A stretch of DNA of 40,551 nt from the NCBI GenBank assembly GCA_028290285.1, contig JAQGKD010000022.1, positions 1 through 40,551 of the forward strand, read 5' to 3'. The translations under genes and the position numbers were made by a program. Origin of the DNA: Hyphomicrobiales bacterium. GTDB lineage: Bacteria > Pseudomonadota > Alphaproteobacteria > Rhizobiales > Beijerinckiaceae. The notes beneath the pieces are model-generated. The model worked only from the letters and a program-made list of their open reading frames with translations, was not told the DNA's origin and searched no databases. Positions 16,861 to 25,359 of the stretch are shown piece by piece (the stretch's first letter is position 1; the number at the start of each line of letters is the position of its first letter).

Positions 16861-17520
16861 TCACAGCGGCGGATTGTCCGCTCCTGCCGGCGCGATAGAT
16901 GCCTTGACCACCTTGACCTCCCCGCCGGCAGCTTTGGTGCCTGCGATGGTGATGAGTGCGCCGGGCTTGATGTCGGCGGCGCTGGCGGGCCGCGCGAACC
17001 AGATGACCGCTTCCTTGCCAATCGTCACCTTGCGCTCCCCCTCCTTGTAGGCAAGGCTGAGCATCGGCGCGTCGGCCGCCGTTTCGACTCCTGTCACGCG
17101 CGCCACCACCTTTGTGGAGTCCGTGGACGCCTCACTCCCTGCCTGCTGCTCTGCCCCGGTTTCGTAGATGATAATCTGCGTCGCCTGGATGCCGCCCGCA
17201 GGGTTGGTCTTCGTCTGGGCACTCACCTGCTGGCCGATCTTCACGTCGGCGGGTTTCGCCTTCCTCATGGAGTTGATGCCGGGCCCGGCGTCGAAACGTA
17301 CAGTCAGCGTGATTCCCTGGCTCGGTGAAATCAGGATCGACTGGCCGTCGAACTTTTGGACCGTCCCGCTGATGCGGACGTCCTCATTCACAGGAATCGT
17401 AGACGGGGCGGAGGCAGGCGCCGCGGGTTTCGGAGGTGTCGGCGCATCGGCTGGCGTCTGGGCGTAAGCGCCCGTCAGCGTCGCGCTCGCAAGCAGGGTG
17501 GCAATGGCTGTTCTTCGCAT
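16861..17520 (-). CDS. Exported protein with OB-fold-like (DUF5666-type) repeats
   Basis: 219-residue protein with a clear signal peptide (MRRTAIATLLASATLTGAYA, cleavage near residue 20) and then a proline/alanine-rich linker. The body has ISGTVQKFDGQSILIS and a second, similar beta-rich unit (VTIGKEAVIWFA..IKPGALITIAG), the pattern of small OB-fold domains found in periplasmic DUF5666-like proteins; I assign this only by pattern. Start at ATG 17520, GGAG 8 nt upstream, chosen over two earlier methionines. No cysteine or lipobox, so soluble in the periplasm. Function unknown. Confidence 0.6.
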   Translation of the reverse strand: MRRTAIATLLASATLTGAYAQTPADAPTPPKPAAPASAPSTIPVNEDVRISGTVQKFDGQSILISPSQGITLTVRFDAGPGINSMRKAKPADVKIGQQVSAQTKTNPAGGIQATQIIIYETGAEQQAGSEASTDSTKVVARVTGVETAADAPMLSLAYKEGERKVTIGKEAVIWFARPASAADIKPGALITIAGTKAAGGEVKVVKASIAPAGADNPPL

Positions 17521-17719
17521 GAAAAGGCTCCTCGCATACATATGTCGAGGACCCAACGCCCCAGCGCCCCTCAAAGCTCCGTCTTATTGCATGCTTAACA
17601 AATAGGCATCCTGGCTGCCTGCAATTTAGGGGCATTGCTGCATAGTTACGCACGACCTGAGCCGCCGGAATGTTACTGTGCGTAAGCAATCCCTAGTCCT
17701 GACCGAAGGGAAGCTCCTT

Positions 17720-17944
17720 ATGGATCGCGGCGTGCAAGTCAAGTTCAAGTCCGGTTCGAAAGCGCGCGATAATTGGCGCGTTCGGGACGGAATGGCGGGC
17801 CTCGTGCTCGCTCGGTATCACTGCTCCATGGGCAGTTCGGACGCACCCGAACGGGTCGACGTTCATTTCGGAGCCGACGGAATCGTCTGGGGTGAGCGAG
17901 CCAGCGAATTTGAGATCGTGGCCCCCGAACAAAAGCGCCAGTGA
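17720..17944 (+). CDS. Small hypothetical protein (74 aa)
   Basis: Not recognised. Short soluble protein, basic at its start (VQVKFKSGSKARDNWRVRDG) and then a beta-rich central part with one cysteine (ARYHCSMGSS) and a tail of WGERASEFEIV. The ATG at 17720 follows AAGGGAAG at about 9 nt; an in-frame GTG at 17678 would add 14 residues. The gene ends four bases before the convergent CAP-domain gene. The compact design suggests a conserved hypothetical of alphaproteobacteria, which is inference. Confidence 0.5.
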   Translation: MDRGVQVKFKSGSKARDNWRVRDGMAGLVLARYHCSMGSSDAPERVDVHFGADGIVWGERASEFEIVAPEQKRQ

Positions 17945-17948
17945 CCCC

Positions 17949-18488
17949 TCACCGGCTGGCGAAAAAGCCGATCCCGAACGGCGTGATGATCGGCATGAAA
18001 CCTGCCGAGGCTGTCCTGGTCGGGCCCGGATCGGCAGCCAGCACCAGCGCCCAGTAAACACCATAAGGCTTGCCCGGAGCGTCGACCTTGGCGATGCCGA
18101 TGCGCGTGGCCTCCGACATCAGCAGATTGGCCTGATGGCCGGGCGAGCGCTCCCAGCTTGCAATCGCCGCCCCCAGCGAGCGATGACCTGCCCCGACATT
18201 TTCCGCTGCTGGAACATAGCCGAGACCCGCCGCGCTCATGCGGCTGCCGAACCCGCCACCCACATCGTGGGAGAGAACCCCGGCGGACGCCATGGCCTGC
18301 GCCTGCTCGCGGGCCGCCCGCGTCAGCGCAGGGTCGACACGGACAGGCCCGAGACCATGGGCAGCCCGGAAGCGCGTGATCAGGGCAGCGGCGCCACCAT
18401 CGGCGGCAGAGGTCTGACGACCCGGTTTTGCCTCGGCGGGCACGGACAGGATCATCAGGACTGACAGGGCTGCAAACACGCTCTTCAT
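17949..18488 (-). CDS. Secreted CAP-domain (SCP/PR1-like) protein
   Basis: 179 residues with a signal peptide (MKSVFAALSVLMILSVPAEA). The CAP fold is shown by its usual landmarks: N-terminal helix with LTRAAREQAQAMA (56-68), LSHDVGGGF (72-80, the histidine of the putative active-site cavity), ENVGAG (96-101), SWERSPGHQANLL (111-123, second conserved histidine) and YGVYWALVL (142-150). Bacterial CAP proteins are exported and mostly of unknown activity. ATG with GAGAGG 7 nt upstream. It precedes no obvious partner; the gene upstream on the same strand is the second acyltransferase, 74 nt away. Confidence 0.88.
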   Translation of the reverse strand: MKSVFAALSVLMILSVPAEAKPGRQTSAADGGAAALITRFRAAHGLGPVRVDPALTRAAREQAQAMASAGVLSHDVGGGFGSRMSAAGLGYVPAAENVGAGHRSLGAAIASWERSPGHQANLLMSEATRIGIAKVDAPGKPYGVYWALVLAADPGPTRTASAGFMPIITPFGIGFFASR

Positions 18489-18562
18489 CGCCGTACCTCT
18501 CGAGTGGGTTGCAGGAATTCTGCCCGAGACTCGTTAAGCGGCGATGTAGGAGAAGCGTCAAT

Positions 18563-20497
18563 TTACCTTGTGTAAGAGCGACTTGCCGATTCCGGGCGCC
18601 CATCGTCGGATATTCCGGCAAAGCCGGACGCAAGCAACCTGCTCGCCAGCAGCCGCGCCCCGGCCTCCGTCAGGTGCCCGTAATCGAACTGGACGGGGTC
18701 CCCCTTCCCGTCGCCCGTCACACATTGATCGTCCGGGCACAGGGCGCGATAGAGCGAGACATAGGTGACATTCTCAGCTGCCAACGCGTCGGCAAAGGCA
18801 GCGTCTATCGTCGCGCGGCCAGGCACCCGTGCCTTGGCGACCAGCGCCGGATCGCCCCGCGCAGCGCTGCGCGCCAGGAGTCGCGGCAGGGTGTCCTGAT
18901 AGGTCGGCACCGGCCCCAGGACGATAACGCGATCTGCGTAGGTCTCGAGAAGGCGCAAGGTCGGGATGAGGTCACGCAGATCTGCCGTTGTCCAGTTGGC
19001 GGCGACGACAATCCCGTCAAGGTGCTGTCGCGGCAGAAAATCGTGGAACACGAAATCCATGATCGCCCGGCAGCGTGCTGCCCCCTTGTCACGCAGGACC
19101 GGTGCGCAACCGGACGCCGTCGCCTGCAGAACATGGATGCCCGGCAACGTGCCTTCGAAACCGGCCCAGAGGTGAGCGGCATGGCTGTCCCCCACCAGAA
19201 GGTAGTTCTTCCGCGCTGGATCCAGCGCGAGGCAGGCGGGAGCCAGTGCCGCGCCCTCAGCGAAAGCCCGCGAAATGAAGCACGTCCCCTCCCGCATCGG
19301 GCCTGAGGGATCGTATCTGAATGACGCGAGCTTTCGGATTTCCGGCGGAAAGCGGCCCTCGAAACCGCGCCCGCCAGCGAAGATGGACGCCACGGCCAAG
19401 GCAGCAGCCATGGCGATCCCGGCACCCAGAAACAGCTCGCGACGCCGCGCGAGCAACCCGCCGTAGCGAAAAGGCCGCTCGACGAACCGCCAGGACAAAT
19501 ATCCCGCAGCGAGGCACGCCAACCCGAGAAGCGCCCGATCTACGTTGCTAAGGTAGCGGCCGAATTCCATCTTCGTGAAGACGATCATCGGCATGTGCCA
19601 GACATACAGCGAGTAGGAAAACAGCCCGAGGAGAACCACGGGCGGCCGCGCCAGAAAGGCATAGACCAGCGTATCGCGCTCGCGTCCCGAATGGATGATC
19701 AGCGCCGCGCCCAGGCACGGCAGCAAGGCGCTCCATCCGGGAAATTGCACATTCTTGTTGAAGGCGCCCCCGGCGATCAGAATTGCGGCGAGGCCCGCGA
19801 AACCGGCCCCCTGCCGAAGCCGCCGCGAGCCGATGGGAGGGATGCCGCCCATGGCGAGAAGCGCCCCGGTCAGCAACTCCCAGGCGCGCGCCGGCAGTAG
19901 GTAAAAGGCAGCCTCGGGCGCGCGCGCAACCAGATAAAGCCCAAGCGCGAAAGACAGGGCCGCGCCGCCCCACAGCACGCCAAGCATCGTAACGCGGCGC
20001 AGACGAAGCAGCGGCAAGAAGAGTATGGGGAAAAATAGATAGAACTGCTCCTCCACCGCCAGGGACCATGTGTGGATGAGGGGGAGAGCATCGACGCCCT
20101 CGGCGAAATATCCGTCTCCCTCGAAGAAAAAGAGGTTCGCGACGAACAGGGTCGCTGCGCCAAGCGACTTTCCATAGGCCTCGAGTTCGGGCGGAAAAAG
20201 CACGAACAGCCCTGCGACCGAAAAGACCCCGAAGACGCAGAACAGCGCCGGGAAGAGCCGGCGTATCCGGCGCTCGTAGAAATGCCCGAAGGAAAAGCGC
20301 GAGCCGGCGGCTTCCTTGGCGATGATTCCGCTGATCAGGAAGCCCGAGATGACGAAGAACACGTCCACGCCGATGAAGCCGCCCTTGGTGAATCCCACGC
20401 CCAGGTGAAACATCAGCACGAGGACGATAGCGACCGCGCGAAGGCCATCGATATCAGGCCGGTAAGTCGTCCCTGTGCCGGCAGTTGCAATCGACAT
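18563..20497 (-). CDS. Second acyltransferase-3 / SGNH O-acyltransferase
   Basis: 644-residue OafA-like protein with the same architecture as the gene at 9392. Acyltransferase-3 part: RPDIDGLRAVAI, histidine H31 (LMFHLGVGF), FVISGFLISG and IHTWSLAVEEQFY. SGNH part: VGDSHAAHLW with serine S438 and DYGHLT with D605 and H608. It should O-acylate a surface glycan from the membrane. Start chosen at ATG 20497; a TTG three codons earlier has closer GAGG. It carries its own candidate promoter and a leader hairpin, and is not in an operon with polysaccharide genes, so its substrate may differ from that of the first copy. Confidence 0.92.
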   Translation of the reverse strand: MSIATAGTGTTYRPDIDGLRAVAIVLVLMFHLGVGFTKGGFIGVDVFFVISGFLISGIIAKEAAGSRFSFGHFYERRIRRLFPALFCVFGVFSVAGLFVLFPPELEAYGKSLGAATLFVANLFFFEGDGYFAEGVDALPLIHTWSLAVEEQFYLFFPILFLPLLRLRRVTMLGVLWGGAALSFALGLYLVARAPEAAFYLLPARAWELLTGALLAMGGIPPIGSRRLRQGAGFAGLAAILIAGGAFNKNVQFPGWSALLPCLGAALIIHSGRERDTLVYAFLARPPVVLLGLFSYSLYVWHMPMIVFTKMEFGRYLSNVDRALLGLACLAAGYLSWRFVERPFRYGGLLARRRELFLGAGIAMAAALAVASIFAGGRGFEGRFPPEIRKLASFRYDPSGPMREGTCFISRAFAEGAALAPACLALDPARKNYLLVGDSHAAHLWAGFEGTLPGIHVLQATASGCAPVLRDKGAARCRAIMDFVFHDFLPRQHLDGIVVAANWTTADLRDLIPTLRLLETYADRVIVLGPVPTYQDTLPRLLARSAARGDPALVAKARVPGRATIDAAFADALAAENVTYVSLYRALCPDDQCVTGDGKGDPVQFDYGHLTEAGARLLASRLLASGFAGISDDGRPESASRSYTR

Positions 20498-20524
20498 CTG
20501 AAGCAAGGGCCTCGCAACAAACGA

Positions 20525-20539
20525 CCGCCAACTTGGCGG
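20525..20539 (-). other. Leader hairpin before the second acyltransferase
   Basis: Six-base-pair perfect stem (CCGCCA / TGGCGG) with a three-base loop, 28 nt before the start codon and just after the proposed transcription start. A short T-rich stretch (TCGTTTGTT) follows on the minus strand, so it could also be a weak attenuator. Confidence 0.35.
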
Positions 20540-20548
20540 ACGGTTACG

Positions 20549-20576
20549 ATTATGCCAAATGCGAATAGAAACTCAA
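20549..20576 (-). promoter_or_regulatory. Candidate promoter of the second acyltransferase
   Basis: Minus-strand TTGAGT (20576-20571) and CATAAT (20554-20549) with a 16-nt spacer, about 52 nt before ATG 20497. It lies after the stop of the histidine kinase gene on the same strand. Pattern reading only. Confidence 0.35.
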
Positions 20577-20637
20577 CGATTACGCTGCAAAAACAGCAAC
20601 TTAAAGACAAGCTCAAGCTTTTTCTTCAATCCCTTTA

Positions 20638-22752
20638 TCAGCTCTGCACCGAAGCTGCCCGCTCCAGAAGACGCTCGACGGCCTGCACGAGCTGGGTATC
20701 CGAAAACGGCTTTGAAAGACGCGGCAGGCCGGGAGGCACCTGGCCCGCGACGTCCGCATTTCCGCTCACCAGCAGGACCGGCAGATCGGGCCATGCCTCG
20801 GCAACCCGCGCTGCGAAGGCGACGCCGCCCATGCCCGGCATCGCAAGATCGGTCACCACGAGGTCGAAGCGTCTCCTTGCCAGGGCCACCAGCGCATCTT
20901 CCGCTGAACCGTATTGATCAACTTCGAAGCTTCGCTCTTCGAGAATGGCAGCGGTCGTCTCGCGCACGAGTTCGTCGTCATCGACCAGCAGCAGCGAAGA
21001 GCGGGTCGGCTCGGCCATTGGAACCCAGGAGGCCTCGCTCGACGGGCCCGCAGGTGCGATGCTCCGTGGTAGCCAGATTTCCGCACAGGCCCCCTTGCCG
21101 AGCTGACTGCGCATGCGAAAGGCGCCCCCGGACTGCAAGGCCAGTCCGTGCACCATCGAGACCCCGAGGCCCGTGCCCTTGCCGATTTCCTTCGTCGTGA
21201 AGAAAGGCTCGCTCGCCCGCGCCAGGGTCTCGGGACTCATGCCCACGCCGGTGTCGGTGATGGACAGGCAAAGATAATCGCCCGGCGAGAGGGATAGATC
21301 GTTGTCGGCCGCGAGGGTTTCGGCTGTGAGCGCCACTGTGATGCGCCCACCCTCCGGCATCGCGTCCCGCGCATTCACGGCGAGGTTCAGAATGGCGAGT
21401 TCGAGCTGGTTTGGATCGACGAGCGCCGCGTCGGCCTGCTCGGGCATCTCGCAGACGATTTCGATCCCCGGCCCGATCGTCTGGCGAAGGAGATCCATCA
21501 GGCCGAGCACCAGTTCAGGCATGTCGACGCTGCGAGGTGCGAGTTCCTGCCGACGCGCGAAGGCCAGCAGCCGCTGCGTGAGAGTGGCACCCCGCTCGGC
21601 GCCCTGGATGGCGCCATTCAGCAGGCGTTCGGCCCGCTCGTTCGCGCCCACGATCTTCCTGAGCATGCCGAGATTGCCGAGAATGACTGCGAGCAGATTG
21701 TTGAAATCATGCGCGATGCCCCCGGTGAGCTGGCCGATGCTCTCCATTTTCTGTGACTGGAAGAGCCGGTGCTCCGCGAGGAGCCGCTGCTCGCTCTGCA
21801 GGCGCACCTGCGCCAGCGCGGCCTGTTCGGCCCGCACGCGCCGCAAGGCAAGCAGCGAGAGAAACAACAGGAACAGCGAGGCGGCGCCGGCGACTGCGCC
21901 GTAGAGTTCGAGATTGTCGTACCAGCGCTTGGACATCGCGTCATAGGACAAGCCGAAGGCAACGTAGACCGCATAGGGCGCCACACGCCGATAGGCGTAG
22001 AAGGTCCGCACGCCATCCAGCGGCGAGTCGCCGCGATAGACCCCGCTCGTCGGATTTGCGCTGATCGCGCGCATCAAATCCGATGCCGGGTCGAGCGTCG
22101 AGGGATGCTGACTATCTGGGCCGCCTGCGAGCACGGATCCGTCGTTGCGGAAGAGGAGCGCGGAGTATGGGCCGGGCGGCGCAGCTTCGCGAAAAAACGA
22201 CTCGAAATAGTCGGGACTGACCGCGACGTGCAGCGTCCCGGCAAAAGCACCGTCGGGCGCCATTCGCGCGCGGCTCACGGCGAAGGATGGGATATTGGTC
22301 GCTTTCCCGACGAAGGCCTTGCTGATGTGGGTCTCGCGCTCGCCCTGACGATGGATCGCGAAGAAATCCCGGCCCGATATGCCGAGATTCCGGTCCCATT
22401 CCTGGCTCCCGGCAAGCACGCGGCCGGTCGAATCGGAAACCCAGATCGACACAGCCTGCTTTAGTGGCGCCTTGAGGCGCCGCAGGAATTCATTCGTATC
22501 CTGTGCCTCGATCTGTTCGGCGGTCTCGCCCCGCACACGATCATCAACACGGCCGAGCACCAGGTCGACAGTGTCTAAAACCTTGCGCGCGTGCTCGTCC
22601 ATCACGGCCACGGTGCGCACGACCGTTCCCTCGCCTTCGCGCAGGACGTCGCGACGGTTCTCCATCGCGGCGGCCAGGAACGCCGTCGCGGGGACCACGA
22701 TCGCGGCCGCCACGAGCAATTGGTGAAAGATAATTGTGGACGCCCGCAACAA
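20638..22752 (-). CDS. Hybrid sensor histidine kinase with C-terminal receiver
   Basis: 704-residue membrane sensor. Domains in order: transmembrane helix about 8-29; periplasmic sensor about 35-280 of double-Cache appearance (SIWVSDSTGRVLAG, GRDFFAIHR); second helix about 285-303; coiled linker (QSEQRLLAEHRLFQSQ); HisKA with phosphorylated H348 in GGIAHDFNNLL; ATPase with N-box N460, DTGVGM (500-505) and GKGTGLGVSMV (525-535); receiver with LLLVDDDE (587-594), acceptor D635 and K681. All catalytic residues are present. The start is unusual: no ATG or GTG precedes the first helix, and a TTG 10 nt after GGAG is chosen. Divergent from the molybdenum-hydroxylase gene. No separate response regulator is seen; ligand unknown (Cache domains often bind small organic acids). 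Confidence 0.9.
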   Translation of the reverse strand: MLRASTIIFHQLLVAAAIVVPATAFLAAAMENRRDVLREGEGTVVRTVAVMDEHARKVLDTVDLVLGRVDDRVRGETAEQIEAQDTNEFLRRLKAPLKQAVSIWVSDSTGRVLAGSQEWDRNLGISGRDFFAIHRQGERETHISKAFVGKATNIPSFAVSRARMAPDGAFAGTLHVAVSPDYFESFFREAAPPGPYSALLFRNDGSVLAGGPDSQHPSTLDPASDLMRAISANPTSGVYRGDSPLDGVRTFYAYRRVAPYAVYVAFGLSYDAMSKRWYDNLELYGAVAGAASLFLLFLSLLALRRVRAEQAALAQVRLQSEQRLLAEHRLFQSQKMESIGQLTGGIAHDFNNLLAVILGNLGMLRKIVGANERAERLLNGAIQGAERGATLTQRLLAFARRQELAPRSVDMPELVLGLMDLLRQTIGPGIEIVCEMPEQADAALVDPNQLELAILNLAVNARDAMPEGGRITVALTAETLAADNDLSLSPGDYLCLSITDTGVGMSPETLARASEPFFTTKEIGKGTGLGVSMVHGLALQSGGAFRMRSQLGKGACAEIWLPRSIAPAGPSSEASWVPMAEPTRSSLLLVDDDELVRETTAAILEERSFEVDQYGSAEDALVALARRRFDLVVTDLAMPGMGGVAFAARVAEAWPDLPVLLVSGNADVAGQVPPGLPRLSKPFSDTQLVQAVERLLERAASVQS

Positions 22753-22902
22753 CGAAACCGCACTCCCGATCCACGCTCCGTTCGAACAACGGAGAAAACA
22801 CCAAGCCGTTCATATCGACCCGGCAGCGTCATGCCACGCCAGCAAGACACGAAAAAGGCAAGCGAGCCAGAGGCATCCAGCTGAAGCTTGGGTAAGGACC
22901 AT

Positions 22903-22943
22903 AGCATCGGCAGCACGATGCTGTAATCTGGGCGTGACGTCAC
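22903..22943 (+). promoter_or_regulatory. Inverted repeat, -10-like hexamer and palindrome upstream of the first molybdenum-hydroxylase gene
   Basis: A seven-base inverted repeat AGCATCG-N6-CGATGCT (22903-22922) directly adjoins TGTAAT (22922-22927), a good -10 hexamer, while no matching -35 is visible. A perfect 10-base palindrome GTGACGTCAC follows at 22934-22943. The missing -35 and the repeat at that place are what an activator-dependent promoter would look like. The gene starts at 22968. Confidence 0.4.
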
Positions 22944-22967
22944 ACGCGCATGCGGCTGGGAGAAACT

Positions 22968-25262
22968 ATGGATAACGTGTTTCAGGGTCGCCGCGAGGAT
23001 TTCCGCCTCGTGACGGGACAAGGTCTATACGCCTCTGACCGCTCCCTGCCGGGCGAAACGCATGGTTTCTTCCTTCGCGCCGACCGCGCCCATGCGGAGA
23101 TTCTCTCTATCGACACGCAGAAGGCGCGCGCTGTCCCCGGCGTTCTCGCGATCCTGACGGGTGCGGACACGAAGGCCGCCGGCTTTGGCTCTCCCTCCCC
23201 GCTGGCTGGCTACCCCGGCCGTGGCGGAATCAAGATGAAGATACCTCGCCGCCAGGTGATGGCCGAGGACCGCGTACGCTATGTCGGCCAGGAGGTCGCA
23301 TTCGTGATCGCCGAAACGGCGGCGCAGGCTCAGGAAGCTGTGGAAAAGATCGTGGTCGACTACCGCGATCTCCCCGCGCTCGTCGATGCCGAAGCTGCGA
23401 TGGCGGCCGACGCTCCTCTGCTCTACCCGGATTTCGAGAGCAATCTCTGCTTCGACTACGAATATGGCAACGAAGCCGCGACCGAGTCCGCCCTCGCGGT
23501 CGCTACCCACGTCACCCGCCTGACGCTCGACGTGCCGCGTCTTGTCGGTAATCCGATGGAGCCGAAATCCGGTATCGCCACTTACAATGCCACGACCGGT
23601 CGCTACGACCTCTACGTGCCCACGCAGGGCATGACGCTCATGCTCGACAGCCTGTCATCGGGCACCGGCATTCCCGAGACCTCGATCCGGGTTCACGCAC
23701 AGGACGTCGGCGGCGGCTTCGGGGTCAGGACCGAGGGCTATTCCGAGTATTGCACGCTCATGCTGGCCGCCCGCACTGTTGGCCGTCCCGTCAAATGGTC
23801 GGGCACGCGCAGCGAGACCTTCGTCAGCGATCACCACGGACGCGCGGCAAAGCTCTTCGGCGAGCTGGCGCTGGATGAGCACGGACACTTCACCGCGCTG
23901 CGCGTGCGCTGGATCTGCCATGCGGGCGGCTACCTCTCGCAGGCGGGCCCTCTCATCAACACGCTGCCGCCGGGCTCCCATGCGAGCAATCTCTACCGCA
24001 TCCCCAATGTCTACGGACGACATCTTCTCGTGCTGACCAATACGACGCCGACCACGGCCTATCGCGGCGCCGGACGGCCCAATGTCAGCTATCTCGTAGA
24101 GCGCCTCGTCGAAGAAGCGGCGCGCGAGACGGGGCGCGACCGCATCGACCTGCGTCGCCTGAATCTCATCCCGAAGGAAGCCTTTCCCTACAAGATCGCG
24201 ACGGGCGCGGACTATGACAGCGGCGATCCGCCGGGCCTCCTCGACTTGGCCCTCGCACAGGCGAAATGGAATGACTTCCCGGCGCGCCGCGCGCAATCCG
24301 CGGAACGCGGCATGTTGCGCGGCATCGCATGCTGCATGTTCGTAGAGCCCTCGGGCGGCGGCCGCTCCCCCACCGAGGAAAGCGCCATCAAATTCGGCGA
24401 AAGCGGCACGCCGCGCATCTTCTCGACCTCCGGCCCCTCAGGCCAGGGTCATGAGACTGCCTTCCCCGAGATCGTCGCGCGCGTCTTCGGCGTCGACCCG
24501 CTGACCATCGAGAACCGGTCGAGTGATCCCGACGGTCCCGTTCTGAAGGGTGACGGCACCATCGGTTCGCGCTCCACCATGCTGCAGGGCAACGCTCTCT
24601 TCATCACCGCGCAGGAAGTGGTGCGCAAGGGCAAGGATCTCGCCGCCCGCCAACTCGAAGCCGACGCTGAAGACATCGATTTCATCGACGGCAAATATGC
24701 CGTGCGGGGCACCGACCTTTCCGTCGCTCTCTATCAGCTGTCCCGCGACAATCCGGGTGCACTCGACACGACTGCGGGCTTCCCGGCCCATCGCACCTTC
24801 CCGAGCGGCGCGCATATCGCCGAAGTCGAGATCGACCCGGAAACGGGCACCGTGACGCTTCTCGATTATGTCGCGGTCGACGATTGCGGCCGCGTTCTCA
24901 ACCATACTTTGGTCGAAGGCCAGGTGCATGGCGGCATGGTCCAGGGGCTCGGGCAGGTGCTGACCGAGCAATGTCTCTACGATGCGGACAGCGGACAGCT
25001 GATGACCGGCAGCTTCATGGATTACGCCATGCCGCGCGCCGACGATCTGGGTCCCCTGCGACTTTTCGATCATTCCGTCCTCTCGCCCAGCAATCCGCTC
25101 GGCGTAAAGGGCGTGGGCGAGGCCGGCACCACGGGCTCGGTGCCGACACTGGCTAATGCGGTGCTCGACGCCTTGCGCTCGCGAGGCGTCGACAGGCTGG
25201 ACCTGCCTTACACTCCCTCGCGGGTCTGGAACGCAATCAAGGCGGCGCGCCAGCCGGGTTGA
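22968..25262 (+). CDS. Xanthine-dehydrogenase-family molybdopterin-binding large subunit (form II CoxL-like), no partner subunits nearby
   Basis: Molybdenum hydroxylase catalytic subunit; the family hydroxylates aldehydes, N-heterocycles or aromatics with water as oxygen donor. 764 residues from ATG 22968 (GGGAG 6 nt upstream). Landmarks: DFRLVTGQGLYASD near the N-terminus, QDVGGGFGVR (molybdopterin contact), AYRGAGRPNVSYLVER, SGQGHETAF, and the catalytic glutamate E718 in GVKGVGEAG. The CO-dehydrogenase active-site loop AYRCSFR is absent, so this is not a true CO dehydrogenase. Normally a 2Fe-2S subunit and a FAD subunit are encoded beside it; neither is present. It precedes the ABC/ThDP operon by 97 nt on the same strand, suggesting one catabolic unit. 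Confidence 0.92.
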   Translation: MDNVFQGRREDFRLVTGQGLYASDRSLPGETHGFFLRADRAHAEILSIDTQKARAVPGVLAILTGADTKAAGFGSPSPLAGYPGRGGIKMKIPRRQVMAEDRVRYVGQEVAFVIAETAAQAQEAVEKIVVDYRDLPALVDAEAAMAADAPLLYPDFESNLCFDYEYGNEAATESALAVATHVTRLTLDVPRLVGNPMEPKSGIATYNATTGRYDLYVPTQGMTLMLDSLSSGTGIPETSIRVHAQDVGGGFGVRTEGYSEYCTLMLAARTVGRPVKWSGTRSETFVSDHHGRAAKLFGELALDEHGHFTALRVRWICHAGGYLSQAGPLINTLPPGSHASNLYRIPNVYGRHLLVLTNTTPTTAYRGAGRPNVSYLVERLVEEAARETGRDRIDLRRLNLIPKEAFPYKIATGADYDSGDPPGLLDLALAQAKWNDFPARRAQSAERGMLRGIACCMFVEPSGGGRSPTEESAIKFGESGTPRIFSTSGPSGQGHETAFPEIVARVFGVDPLTIENRSSDPDGPVLKGDGTIGSRSTMLQGNALFITAQEVVRKGKDLAARQLEADAEDIDFIDGKYAVRGTDLSVALYQLSRDNPGALDTTAGFPAHRTFPSGAHIAEVEIDPETGTVTLLDYVAVDDCGRVLNHTLVEGQVHGGMVQGLGQVLTEQCLYDADSGQLMTGSFMDYAMPRADDLGPLRLFDHSVLSPSNPLGVKGVGEAGTTGSVPTLANAVLDALRSRGVDRLDLPYTPSRVWNAIKAARQPG

Positions 25263-25281
25263 TCTCGCCCATTCAACGGCG

Positions 25282-25311
25282 TTGCATCGCGCCACACTCT
25301 GTGGTCACAAT
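25282..25311 (+). promoter_or_regulatory. Candidate promoter of the ABC-transporter operon with a palindrome in its spacer
   Basis: TTGCAT (25282-25287) and CACAAT (25306-25311) with an 18-nt spacer lie about 50 nt before the binding-protein gene. The spacer contains CCACA-CTC-TGTGG (25292-25304), a small perfect inverted repeat where a repressor or MerR-type activator could sit. Weak consensus; by eye only. Confidence 0.3.
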
Positions 25312-25359
25312 CTCCCCCGAAGCGGTGCCGGCAAGAGCATCCGCCACGGGAGGATTGTT

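Noticed and set aside
22968..25262. Annotation as carbon monoxide dehydrogenase large subunit
   Set aside because: The active-site loop AYRCSFR of true CoxL is replaced by AYRGAGR in both copies, so only the broader molybdenum-hydroxylase family is supported.
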